64,000 bases of DNA from positions 9,397,838-9,461,837 of the forward strand of contig CM034401.1 of NCBI GenBank assembly GCA_019925095.2, written 5' to 3'. Within the stretch, counting starts at the first letter, position 1. The number at the start of each line of letters is the position of its first letter. Shown here piece after piece: positions 1-10,815 of this stretch. Source of the stretch: Dendrolimus kikuchii (Eukaryota; Arthropoda; Insecta; Lepidoptera; Lasiocampidae). The notes under the pieces were generated by a model. It saw only the letters and a list, made by a program, of their open reading frames with translations, had not been told where the DNA came from and made no database searches. A program made the translations under genes and the position numbers.

Positions 1-405
1 GTGCAGGTACGGAGAAAGAATACAATTTCCTCGGCAGCGGGGCCTAGGGTCCAAGCTACCGGTGGTTAAGGCTGGAACTTCCTCACAATGCGTGCCGTGC
101 TCAGGAGAACCGCCTTCTGCATCTGGCCCTTCACCCATTTACCGAGCGAGAGCCTCTCTAGGTGTCGGTCGAGGCTCTTCGCTATTAGACCGTTAACAGT
201 TGGTAGAGTACTTGCTCGTCTGTATAGCTACCTTCCTGGTCTAGAATTGCCGCCATAACAACTTTGAGTTGTATTCCGGCATTAATGGCCAGGTTTCAGT
301 CTCCCTTTAGAGAGTGGCAGCAGATTGGTAGTACCTTTGGTATCCATAGGCGGTGGTAACCGCTTTTCATCAAGTGGGCCGTCTGCCTGTCCGCTGAACT
401 CATGC
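1..405 (-). repeat. Repeat family A copy interrupted by a LINE 3' fragment
   Basis: Positions 1-35 and about 201-405 match the antisense of a roughly 300-base interspersed repeat, called family A here, seen again at 14028, 37108, 49185 and 49931. Between them, about 36-200, lies sequence related to the antisense of 52980-53170, the end of a retroelement open reading frame. So a retroelement fragment sits inside the older repeat. The family A end is recognisable by the block around TCAAGTGGGCCGTCTG followed by an A-rich run at its other edge. Confidence 0.6.
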
Positions 406-590
406 AATAAAAAAAATCAATTCATTTTGCTGGTTCAAATTTGCTTCCCTAATTTTGTTCACATTTTTAAATTCATTGCATAAACTCGACCCTGAGAGAA
501 GGCAATTTAATACTTTCTTCAGGCGGCTAAAGAATCGCACTGTTACCAGCTGTTTCATATCCTCGTCAACTATACCCAATGACTTATTCA

Positions 591-732
591 TGACCGGTTC
601 CTATATGTTACCGACAATTCATTTGCCTTACTGAGTTAAAATTCGACATAAGCTCCTTGTAGGTACCTAATAACAAAATGTACAACCGATGATAAGGCAA
701 GTGAAAGAATAGTAATATATAGGGTCCGCCCA
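591..732. repeat. Short MITE (family I), copy 1
   Basis: A 140-base foldback sequence. Its left end (GACCGGTTCCTATATGTTAC) pairs with its right end (AGTAATATATAGGGTCCGCC), and the interior ACATAAGCTCC segment matches a second copy at 8317-8462. Non-coding. Confidence 0.5.
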
Positions 733-1103
733 ATAGCAGACATAGATTTTTTTTATATATGAGTTTAGTATACAACGTATAAGTATTATGGGCACAGTTT
801 ATTTAAACAGCAAAATACATAAGCGGAACTAATATATACAATGGTATATAAGTTCTCCGAACTCGAATCCTTCTAAGGCATATTGTTGTAAACATTTATG
901 GTGGGTGTATCAAAGTTTATTTCCGTCGCACCAGTCTAGACTAATGTTTTCCGGTTTGCCATTACTCCTTTCAATTGAAAACAATCTAGATCTACCGAGG
1001 GCAGAACGTGGGCTAACCACGTGATTTGCCTCGTGATCATGTTTAATCTTTATATAAATGTATCTGGATAGATTATAATAAAATCACATCAAAACTAATT
1101 TAG

Positions 1104-1230
1104 AATAGAATAGATAACACTTTATTGCCCACCAAATAAACAATTACAAAAATACACTATTACAATATAGTCATGGTAAAAACAATAGGCGGCCTTATCG
1201 CTTAAAGCAATCTCTCCCAGGTAACCCAAT
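1104..1230 (-). repeat. Retroelement-like 3' tail repeat (family E), copy 1
   Basis: Read in reverse it ends in a CAATAAAGTG-like signal, preceded by a block containing the antisense of GGCGGCCTTATCGCTTAAAGC. The same arrangement occurs at 2309-2436. It resembles the 3' untranslated end of a retroelement, but no coding part is attached. Confidence 0.5.
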
Positions 1231-1730
1231 TTAAGGAATAATTTAACCTAATCTGGCGATGTAGGTGGTGTAGATTATTAGACATACTTAAATTACATAT
1301 TTTATAAATTAAATACATAGAAACATATTTATAAGATTTATATGCTAGATAAATTTATTTTTAATTTTTTTTCATCGATTATTTTCAGTAGTTCACAAAA
1401 AATAGAAGAGAAAATAAATTTGTATAGTATTACACTTTAACGGGCGCTTAAATTAGTTTTTAGTATTGATATTGCGTATATACATTAAAATTGGAATTGC
1501 GCGTATAGTGATCTTCCCGCTCAGGTTTCTCTATACGCTTAGTAATGTAGTACACTCTGTTTAAGAAATGCGTCATATAAAATTTTACGATACCGGCAAC
1601 ACGTTACTCTTGCCCGCCTGCAAAAATTTAAATATTTTCTTACCTGTCAATCTGTTATTGGATATGCAATGTGTAACATTGGTATAGAAATGAATTTCAA
1701 TATTAATTACATAACTTTATTCTCAATGGG

Positions 1731-1990
1731 CGCGTTCCTTCAGTAGCTCACAACGCCCAAATGCTCCGTCAGCCGTTCCACATGGCGACCACGATCGTTA
1801 TGTTCGTAGTGAAAACGTCACTAATGACGTCATTATTTTCAATCGCACAACGCTCACAACGACAACCAATGACACTTGTTAATTCGTTATTAATGACATC
1901 AACGCTCCATAATCCGTTCCACTAGAGTTTATGATTGTAACACCCGCAAGCAAGTGGAACGGGAAAAATCGCAACCGTGAATGTGCTCGT
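1731..1990. repeat. Repeat family H fragment (GTTCCAC-rich)
   Basis: About 70 bases at 1900-1970 (TCCATAATCCGTTCCACTAG onward to the GTGGAACGGGAAAAAT end) match the reverse complement of 36108-36180 upstream of the tetraspanin gene. A weaker relative lies near 38310-38420. Non-coding. Confidence 0.4.
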
Positions 1991-2308
1991 TGCGAGCCTC
2001 TTGTGGAACATAGCCAATGTAGTTGCGAGTATGCATTAGAAATATAAGTCTCCGTTCATACAAATCGTTGTACGCATTGAAATACTACCGGTCTTTATAA
2101 CGAAAACTGGGGGAATGTATTGAAAAGAACAGAAGTACTTTCTCAGAATAATACAACACGTCATTCTATACGTAACGCAATATTATTAGACATTCTGCAA
2201 TTGCTTCGAATATCCTCGTAAATTCTTTATCGTTTAGTCGTTTTATCTGTAATCTTCTTCTATTATGAGATGTCAGTGATAAAACAAATAATATTTAATA
2301 TACAATAT

Positions 2309-2436
2309 AATACATTACAATACACTTTATTGTACACCAACGTTACATAGAAAAATACACAAAAAACTTACTTACTAAAAAGTAGTACAATGGGCGGCCT
2401 TATTGCTAAAAGCAATCTCTTCCAGGCAACCACACA
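2309..2436 (-). repeat. Retroelement-like 3' tail repeat (family E), copy 2
   Basis: Second copy of the block at 1104-1230, in the same orientation, with the shared GGGCGGCCTTATTGCTAAAA core and the CACTTTATTG end. 2437-2899 beyond it has no gene I recognise. It lies in the stretch where the next uridine phosphorylase exon might be expected, but no matching exon is present. Confidence 0.5.
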
Positions 2437-2899
2437 ATACACACAGGTATTATTTATTTCAATTAACAAAACAGAAGCTGCGTGTCATGGAGTTGAATCT
2501 GCAGTGATGGAATTGTGGAGTCACGCCGAAAGACGGCGTCATGAACTTCCAAAACCGCGGCATCATATCCGTGACATAGCAGAAGGGCTGCAAGACTCGC
2601 CTACGAAAGCTTTTTAATAGGCAGACCTGAGGTAAATGCTGGTCTAACATCGTTATCTATGACATGTGTGCCAATACACTTACAATAAAGGATGCCGAAG
2701 ATCCCGCAAAATGAAAAAGAAGTCGGAAAATGAGCTCCGAAGCGGACTATCCGAACATAAATGGCTTTTAACGCTAGGATGATGGGTACTATATTTTTAA
2801 ACACACATCCACAATATACCAATATCATTGGTTAGAGACAATAAAATGATTAATGCATTATCAACGCTCCTATGTTTAAAAAATATTAATTATACTCAC

Positions 2900-5591
2900 G
2901 CTAATACAAAGAACTGGTCCAACTTTATACATAGAGTATCGATACGAGAATTGGCTGATGTCCTGCAAGGTGGTCCCGCACGGCAGCTTGTGGCCTATTT
3001 CTGCCATAATCGTATACGCAAACTGCTCCATCCGCTTGGGAGTACCTCCCATGCAAACGAACTGCAAAAATAATCATACATATTTGAATTGGTATTTAAA
3101 ATTTACTTATGTAATTTATTAGTATATTTCTGTGATATCTATAATATTAAATAGAGCATAATATGCGGCTCTGCTCGTGTAAATTTCATATAACTCATTT
3201 TTTCGGAATAAAGAAGTATCCTTAATTAAAAAGCATTTGTTCAAAGTACATTATTTGTATGTATGTTGTACTTGCGATAAAATAGTGTTAATAAACTGCA
3301 CAACTTTATTGCTGTTGAAAATATATACTTTTTAAGTTATTACATACACTATTTTGTTGGGGGCCATCTATAAATTACATCCACGTTAAGGGGCGGAGGA
3401 AGATCGATGAAGTGTGTCAAGGGTTGGGAGGAGGCTTAAATTTCGTGACATCACAATTCAAAATCTAATATATTTAACTTTTAAAACACGAAATTTGAAC
3501 TATTAACGAAAAGCTTTAAAATATTTCCAATTCTATCTGTATGGGCATAGTATTTAAAATGTTAATAAATCATTTAAATGGAAATAAAACTAATTACGGA
3601 AATGATATTTTAATTTAATAATATATTGATGTAAAATTTCAAAACATGTGATGTCGCACTAGGGAGAGAGGAGTCTCACGCATGTGATCAGCTGTGACAA
3701 GGACAGGGGAGGGGTCAAAAATAATAAAATTCGTGTGACGTTTTTTGTGAAAGGCCCCTTGGAAATAAGTACTATATTAGGCAGCCCTCATTCCAAAAGC
3801 CGTAAAAAAGCAAGAAACAATATCCAAATAAAATTACAGTCACGTTTATGTATTAATAGAGAAAAGTAAACGTTTCTGATAGAAAAATATAAAATTGAGT
3901 ATTCTACGCTCGTCGCCACCAATCAATAAGTACCAGACGGAGAATCCGGGACATGGTGCCGATCAAATCATCGTATTGTTAAGTTAACTAGCTCTTTTGA
4001 TCATTTTTCTATTATTAAATAAGACTCTATAATTTATAGCATTGATATCCAAAGCAGTATATCAACCCACAAGTAATAACTATTACCCGCCGTACAACTA
4101 AAATTAACACATCTTAAGTGAATATCAGGAACAACTATGACATGCTTACGCGCCTATATAACTTATATTGATGTATGGTGATTGCATGGGTGTATTTAAA
4201 TTCATTAAACGTGCCAAGGGGGTTACGGGACAAAAAGGTCGATGCCCTACGATCTACTTACCTATACTATAGTCTCATCGAATAAAAATCATGAAAATTA
4301 ATTAATTTCAAGATGGCAACTGTTTGATTAATTAAAGTAGCGAGTGCTAGGTATAGTTGTTTTGTATATGTCCTCGTTTTCAACTACTTTTGAACTAATT
4401 TTATATTACATACCTTTACGTCACCAAACATTTCGACTAGATCATGGGATCCACTTCCTAAAGCTAGATGGTATAAGATATCTTGGTCCATTAACTCGAT
4501 ATTAGGATTTCGCAAGCGTACGGTCCCATCGGGATACCTAAACGAAACACAATAATGATTATTACGCAGGGCCTTATTACACAGATAGAAAGCCAGACTA
4601 TTTGCAACCTTGGACTTCTAAACAGATTTCGTAACGAAAATAATACTCCTTATTAATTACGTACAGCTGATAATACACGTTTTATTTGGACGAAATTAAT
4701 ATTCCACAATATATTTCTTTGCATAATATACTTAAAATAAAAGTTTATAGTTTACATAGATATAAATCTATACTTGACCAGTAGTTTTGATGACATAAAT
4801 AAAACAATTATATAGGTATGTAGGTACATAGATACGGATATATAGGCATGTAGATACATACCTATATATCTTGACGACGTATTTCATGCACGTATTATTC
4901 ATTATATATTATTTATTTACGTTATTTATTCCATAGCTTGAGTGCAAACAAGTTGATGGTCCTCTTGATAAAAGTCAGTTGTAATCGCCTATGGACATTT
5001 ATTTATGGTATTCTTTAAAAAAAACGTCCAATGTAAATACTGTTGGGAAACCTTAACTGTGATCTTATTCTAAATCCCTAGAGAACGCAATAAAAACGTT
5101 CTTGAGAATCGTTGAGAATATGAACGATGTGATTCAAGAAAGTGACGATGAATAAACGGCCGGCTGATGGCGAGCGGAGCAATGATGAAAAGAGGACGAA
5201 GATACTGATACAGACGATAGAACACACAGAGAAATACGAAGTCTCTACGAACGCCAATTATTATTTGAGTGTTCTGTTAATTTCCTCAAAGTAGGAAAGA
5301 ATATTTGTACTAAAAATCTGAGTAGACGAGAATATGGCATAAAACCATACCAGTCCAATTTACTTGTTTATCCTAGCACGGATTTGGCGACAGCTTTCAG
5401 CTTTTGTTCGGGACACATTCTATCAATCAAGCTTGGACATCTCATGAAAATAGTTGATCCTCAAATTTAACGTGGTACAGACAGTGGAGAATATAGGACA
5501 AACAATTTTAAAAACAGACTCAAAAAAGTAGTAGAAGGTAACAACATTTTCGTTTCACTCATATCGTATCAAGCGAGACTGTTAAAAGCGA

Positions 5592-5632
<41 letters not shown>

Positions 5633-5979
5633 CCTATGTAAGAAATATGAATGTAAATAATTGTATTTATCAAAAATTGGTGAATTCAAACGTGATTACG
5701 TACAGAACAGTAGTGATGAAGCTCCTTAAATTAATAAAAAAAGTCCACAAAGCTCGTCTTTTAATAAAAAAAACAAATAAAAATAATCAACCTAACAGAC
5801 TGTGAGTCCATATCGGTCTGTTCGTCTTCATATTCAAGGTCGTCGCTGTCATCAAACACCTTCCTATGAGGTTGGTGACCGTTGCTGTGATATTCCTTTG
5901 ACCGACAGTTGTTCGACAAGCATCCACTCGTGCTCTCAGCCCGCCCGTTCATGGGCCCCGTATGGCAATTGCAGGGCAT
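2900..5979 (-). CDS. Uridine phosphorylase, N-terminal part (gene runs off left edge)
   Basis: Probable uridine phosphorylase, the cytosolic pyrimidine-salvage enzyme that splits uridine with phosphate into uracil and ribose-1-phosphate. Exons read on the minus strand: 5979-5801 (start ATG with an in-frame TAA just upstream; 59 codons plus 2 bases), 4537-4414 (41 codons) and 3061-2900 (54 codons), about 155 aa. Exons 2 and 3 carry strongly family-like stretches: NPNIELMDQDILYHLALG, then FVCMGGTPKRM, then PCGTTLQDIS and YSMYKVGPVLCIS. The last exon ends at a GTGAGT donor exactly where the conserved HGMG segment should follow; no such segment was found between 1 and 2899, so the rest lies outside the window. 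Exon 1 is low-complexity and acidic and is less certain: its donor CA|GTCTGT is weak but is the one whose phase (2) fits exon 2. Intron 1 contains an (AT)n run at 5596-5628. Family usual length is about 300 aa. Confidence 0.82.
3360..3758. mobile_element. Harbinger-like MITE, 3-bp target duplication TTG
   Basis: A 399-base non-coding element that begins GGGGCCATCTATAAATTACA and ends in the inverse of GGGGCCTTTCACAAAAAACG. TTG flanks it on both sides (357-359 and 759-761 of the 3 kb block). A 3-base duplication with G-rich inverted ends fits the PIF/Harbinger group, which is an inference. Inside lie several GTGACATCAC-like inverted motifs. It is in the second coding intron of the uridine phosphorylase gene or just beyond its last visible exon. 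Confidence 0.5.
5596..5628. repeat. (AT)n microsatellite
   Basis: A pure alternating AT run of about 33 bases in the putative first intron of the uridine phosphorylase gene. Confidence 0.9.
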
Positions 5980-6035
5980 TGCTTACTTGCTTGACGAGTA
6001 GACCTAGGTTTTATAATAACACATTTCATTCATAA

Positions 6036-8316
6036 AAATACGGAAACTGTGCTTCTTTAACTGAAATAAAATCAACGTAATGTTGACTTTCGAAAATCAC
6101 ATTATAACTTCATCGCATTAACTTTTATTAACTGGAAAATCAAATTAATTTTCTAATATTTGTATGACGATAATAATTATGTAGATTAAATACAGTGAGA
6201 CAATATAATATCTAATGTGCTAATAAAAATATTGTATTTTCATCTCCACTATCGAACGTACATAGGACGATAGTCCGTCTATTCCCGAGGCTGTGAAGAT
6301 GGAACGTACACACTTGTAATTTCGTTTTATTACTTATATCTAATAAGATACTATCGACATCGAAGAATTAGGAATGACTATCATGATATTATAAAAAAGT
6401 TGTTTTTCCATGATTTCTTACCTAAATGATGAAATTAATGGATATTGTCACATCACGGTATCTTTCTTTACTTACTCCGACTCTTTATTTTAATTCAAGA
6501 TCAGTGTTATTTAAGCGCCTGAGTGCTTAGAAGGATTTAGGTACTCTCAGATAAGTTTCCTTGTAATTACCTAATACGATTTAAAATTCGAACAATATTG
6601 AAATATATGTAGATATACTTATACTTACTACAACGATGTTTATGATATTTTCTCATCAACCAAAAATACGTAGTTAAGAAATTATTGAATTTGAATGGTA
6701 CTATAAAGGTCACGATGCGGCCTAATAACAACATTGTAAACAATGTCATAAAATATTTACAAAAAGGTAAATAAACAACAATGCAAACAATTTCAACTAC
6801 TTCGCTTTAAAAGCCATGAGTAGGTAGATGCAAAAAAGTATTGATATAAAAAGCATAACAATCAATTTTGTTTTTATAACCTTAAAAATTTATCGCTGCA
6901 AGGCCATTTTTTGCAGGGAATTATGAAATATACTATGTTAATGTTTTGTTTACTTTTTGTAGTAGATTTGCTAAAAAACAATTTTGCGAATATGGCAACA
7001 ATGTTTTTACGATGTATTGCTTCAGTTTCTTTTTTCAAATTCATAATGCGTTAGTCGCATTTTTTTAAACGCAGTTTATATTAGCTTTAGGTACTATTAT
7101 CCCTTACCTATCCTACGTATATTAATCTTACATATAATTAATCAAGAAGATAATATATATCTATATTTTTGGACAGTGTTATTATTGTGCGAGAACAAAA
7201 CTGTAATCTCACTATAACATAGGTTTGAGGCTAAATTTACCTTGCTTTTTTTATTTACATACGACAACAGAAACATTACGTAAATAATTAAACATTTTCA
7301 TTAAATAAATAAAAATAATATATATTTATTTACAAACGAATAGTAGTAAAACTATTCCTTTGTAAATAAATAGATTTTAAATTTATATATCCACTTTAAA
7401 AAAATTAACAAACGAAATAAAACATATTTATCATTAAAATTGTCATAATGGATAATAATTTAAATGGTTATGATTTTCACAAAGTAATATCAATCGAATA
7501 TTTTTTATATTTTACAAAATATTAAACGAAATGTAAAAGTATGACCTCTAAAGTCCTTGCGTATAAAGTTAAAACTCATCTACAAATACAGAACGCTCGC
7601 TACATTTCTACAAACATGTTACACTTTTAAAATGTACATACCGGGACAAAATATTGATGATTTGTTCGAATAATTAGTTGTCAGTATTTAAAACTCGCTA
7701 TTTTAAATGTAACACAACACAAAACTGTACGCAACGCTTACTGTGGTCTGAATGATTGGAACGCTGTAAACATAAAATGTCAGAACCTATGTATACTCGT
7801 ATAGTTCAGATCACCTTTCAAAACGGACTACGGCATGGCTCATGTGATTTTCATTATAAAACAAGTCTTACCAAATTATCACAAAAGATTCTTAATGACA
7901 ACAAATCAAGTTCGCTTGACAGTAAGCTCGTCTACCAGTGCTAGACATGATTTATTCCTAGTTCTCGAATCTTTTATTTGTGAATAGATTTCTGTTGGTT
8001 TACTCCTCGACAAATTATGACAAAAATGGCATTTTCAATGAGATTGAAACTTTTTACTTTAATGCCTACGAAGAAAACCCATAAACTAAACCATGACGCA
8101 CCATCAACAATTCACGGATTATACGAGTAAGTAAGTAACTTACTAGCATAATTTAACACGTAACTGTTAACAATAAATTGTTACTGATTTTCACTGTGAG
8201 CGAACAGTTTATTATTGAGGTGTAAATACGTCACGAACATGTTAACGCTACACCGGTAACATACAGACAGATGGCATGTTTGGATCTACCAACTAAACTA
8301 TTCCGGTGTTCAATTA
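6036..8316. other. AT-rich intergenic DNA, nothing recognised
   Basis: This stretch lies upstream of the uridine phosphorylase start. All open frames are short and look random; I see no exon-like block, RNA gene or named repeat. Confidence 0.4.
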
Positions 8317-8462
8317 TTGGCCCGTTCCTATAGCTTACATATATAACAATCGTTAAATTACCTTACTATCGGTTAAAATTTGACATAAGCTCCATACAAG
8401 TAAAGTCAAAATTCAACCGATGGTAAGGCAGGTGAATGTATAGTAAGATGTAGGACCGGCCA
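8317..8462. repeat. Short MITE (family I), copy 2
   Basis: A 146-base foldback element. The left end TTGGCCCGTTCCTATAGCTT pairs with the right end, whose reverse complement reads TTGGCCGGTCCTACATCTTA. The arms carry the shared TTACTATCGGTTAAAATTTG / TACCATCGGTTGAATTTTG blocks. The same element occurs at 591-732. Non-coding. Confidence 0.6.
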
Positions 8463-9330
8463 AATAACGTCACATACCAAGCCCTCGGATACCGAAGTTA
8501 AAAATAAATTAAAATGACTCCGCCTTTTGCCAGCCAAACCTTATTTCATACCCTTGGTTGCCTAAAAACCTAACATAAAATTACTCGTTACTTATTCATA
8601 ATCCAGTCATGTCAATAACTTTCTTTAAAGATCAAATCTGCGTCGCGTATCCAAGTTAAGTAGATTTATACCCAATCTCCGCTAAATTAACGTGTAAAAT
8701 CCAATAATCTAGGCGGATTGGATCGATCGGTTTCGGTTATTACCCATTTAAACTTTCCAGCGGCTGTACGTGACTGATTTAATAGTGTAGGCATTTGTCA
8801 ATAAACTGGATGTGTCATAGTTTGTGACAAATAAAATTAAAGAAGTGCGGGACGCTAAATCTCCTTAACATCTAAATCTAGTCATAATAAGGGTTTTAAG
8901 AAATGTTAAAGGTACTTAATAATCGTCCACTGTTGCCTGCATTTGGCTACAGAACCATAAAAAAGAACTTAATCCAAAATACATCAATATATCTCAACCA
9001 CTACACAACGGATTTTATTTAAAAGCTACAGCCTAATTTTTTTCAGAATTTCCCACCTAATATGTCCAAAAGTTGAGGGTAACAATTTTTGGGACTTTAG
9101 CTTATATCTTTCAACCTTATTGAATCAAATAAAAGTAATTAAAGATCGCCATCATGATTTTACAAGAACTAACGGTATTCCACACGACTATGCTTTAAAA
9201 AAATATTTCAGCGTCAGTTATATTCAGTAGTAGTAGATGTATGGCGTTCACCTGAAACCTTTTTTTTTATTCATGTTTTCACTATACCATTGCGTAATGG
9301 CATTATACCTATAATAATTATCTATAATAT

Positions 9331-9728
9331 TATACAATTCTAAACATGCCGTGTCTGTACATTGAAGCTGTTTAAAGAAAACAACTGGAGTAGACTGTAT
9401 AAACGACGGAGAACATGATGCAATTTTTTTTAGATTTCTTGTTTGTTTGTCGGTTTGTCTATTTGTTCGGGATTGACGTAAAAACCACTAGGCCGATTTC
9501 GATGCTGTTTTCGCTGATCGACAGCAAATTCTCAGACTTAAAATCTGCGCTATTTTTTATCCTGGGAATCCCGCGGAAATTTTCCCGGGAGTATTTGGTA
9601 ATTGTTCGGGTGCAGAAATATTATCTTATTCCGACAGTTTTCACTAAAAAGATAGCTTACATTTTTTTTCAATGCTGCGGTGCTTTGTGTCCTGGAAATC
9701 CCACGGGAATTTCAAGTCAAGTCTAGTC
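9331..9728 (+). repeat. Repeat family B, copy 1 (TGCCGTGTCTGTACATTG...)
   Basis: A roughly 400-base interspersed repeat also found at 21416, 40855, 49871, 50230 and, inverted, 60090. Landmarks in order are ATGCCGTGTCTGTACATTGA, then ATAAACGACGGAGAAC, a T-rich run, GACGTAAAAACCACTAGGCC, two or more CCCGCGGAAATTTTCCCGGG-like blocks, and an end like TTTCAAGTCAAG. A 103-codon open frame here is a by-product of the repeat, not a gene. Very typical of lepidopteran genomes; its class (SINE, MITE or Helitron) is not clear from the window. Confidence 0.6.
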
Positions 9729-10740
9729 TAGTCTTATCCTAGTAATATAATAATATTATTATCAAATTTCATCTATGAACTATATACCCTATACCTACCC
9801 AATAGTTTGTGAGCAAAATTACTGTAACATACGAGAACAGATGGACAGGACGATTTCGTAAGGCTTTTTTTGTTAATAAAAATAGTATAGACAGTCAAAT
9901 CCAGATTCTGCGCAAGTGTATACAATTGCATTATTAGTAAGAACTAAGAAGACTACAAAGCCGTGCGTGAGTCGGATTTGCATACATAGGGTTCTTCAAT
10001 AAGTCGTTAGAGAGTAGAACATGCTTCACATTTTCGTGATGTTCAGTTCACGCCCACGCCACGTGGCGTTGAAACCTTGGTGCACGTTTGCAAACTACGG
10101 AATGAACTGTCTCCTTTTCTAGAGCCCTGCAATACGGGACTCGATACGATACGACAGGCAATGCATCGGCTCCCTTAGTGCTGCAGATGTCCATGGTCAA
10201 CGGTAACCACTCCCACGAAGTGGACCGCCAAGATATTTAAAGAAAAAAGAAGACTTAACTACACATTGTATTTGGTGAAAGAACTCCCAATGCAGCAGTC
10301 CAACTCGTGCATGACCAATTGTTTTGTTTTATTAGAACAATACATAGATCAATCGACGAGTAGGTTTCCAATAACAGATTGCGAATATAGCCATATGGAA
10401 TGCATAGTAATTTACATACATGTCATACTTGTTATTTGCATGGTATGAGGAAGTTTAAACATAATAAAATATTTACGTATAATATTACACAGTTGTTTAG
10501 GCATTGCAGAACCCATTAGGTACTTTATCGACGTCCGCATGCTTACTCACGAGTATACGTACATAGAAGCAGCTGTAAGTAAAAACTCTCGTTTCTCAAT
10601 TATTAATTCAATAAATAATATATACAGATAATAGTAGTAGTAGGTATATTAGGCAATATAATGCTTAAAATACTGAAATGGAATAAAGAGTCGTATATCG
10701 TCAAAAAAACAGTAAATAAAATTGATTTTTCGTTTTTACT
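9729..10740. other. Intergenic DNA with decayed repeat fragments
   Basis: Mostly unassigned. At 10185-10233 the antisense of the family A block (GGTAACC...AAGTGG) is recognisable but diverged. No gene seen. Confidence 0.35.
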
Positions 10741-10743
10741 GTA

Positions 10744-10815
10744 ACTCAAGTGGTTCAACGGCAAAAGGCCACACATGTGATTTATTGACATAGGTTCGAA
10801 TCGTAGCTGGAGGAT
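10744..10815 (+). repeat. tRNA-like segment with A/B box, possible SINE head
   Basis: About 72 bases contain an A-box-like AGTGGTTCAACGGC and a perfect B-box GGTTCGAATC at a tRNA-like spacing, followed by CGTAGCTGGAGGA. The flanking stem does not close into a good tRNA acceptor arm. A decayed tRNA-derived SINE is likelier than a working tRNA gene. Confidence 0.3.

Noticed and set aside
2601..2828. Minus-strand open frame as the fourth uridine phosphorylase exon
   Set aside because: None of the conserved family motifs expected after GPVLCIS (HGMG, GTCGG) appears in any frame, and no matching acceptor of the right phase was seen.
10744..10815. Functional tRNA gene
   Set aside because: It has A- and B-box-like motifs, but the arms do not pair into a full cloverleaf.
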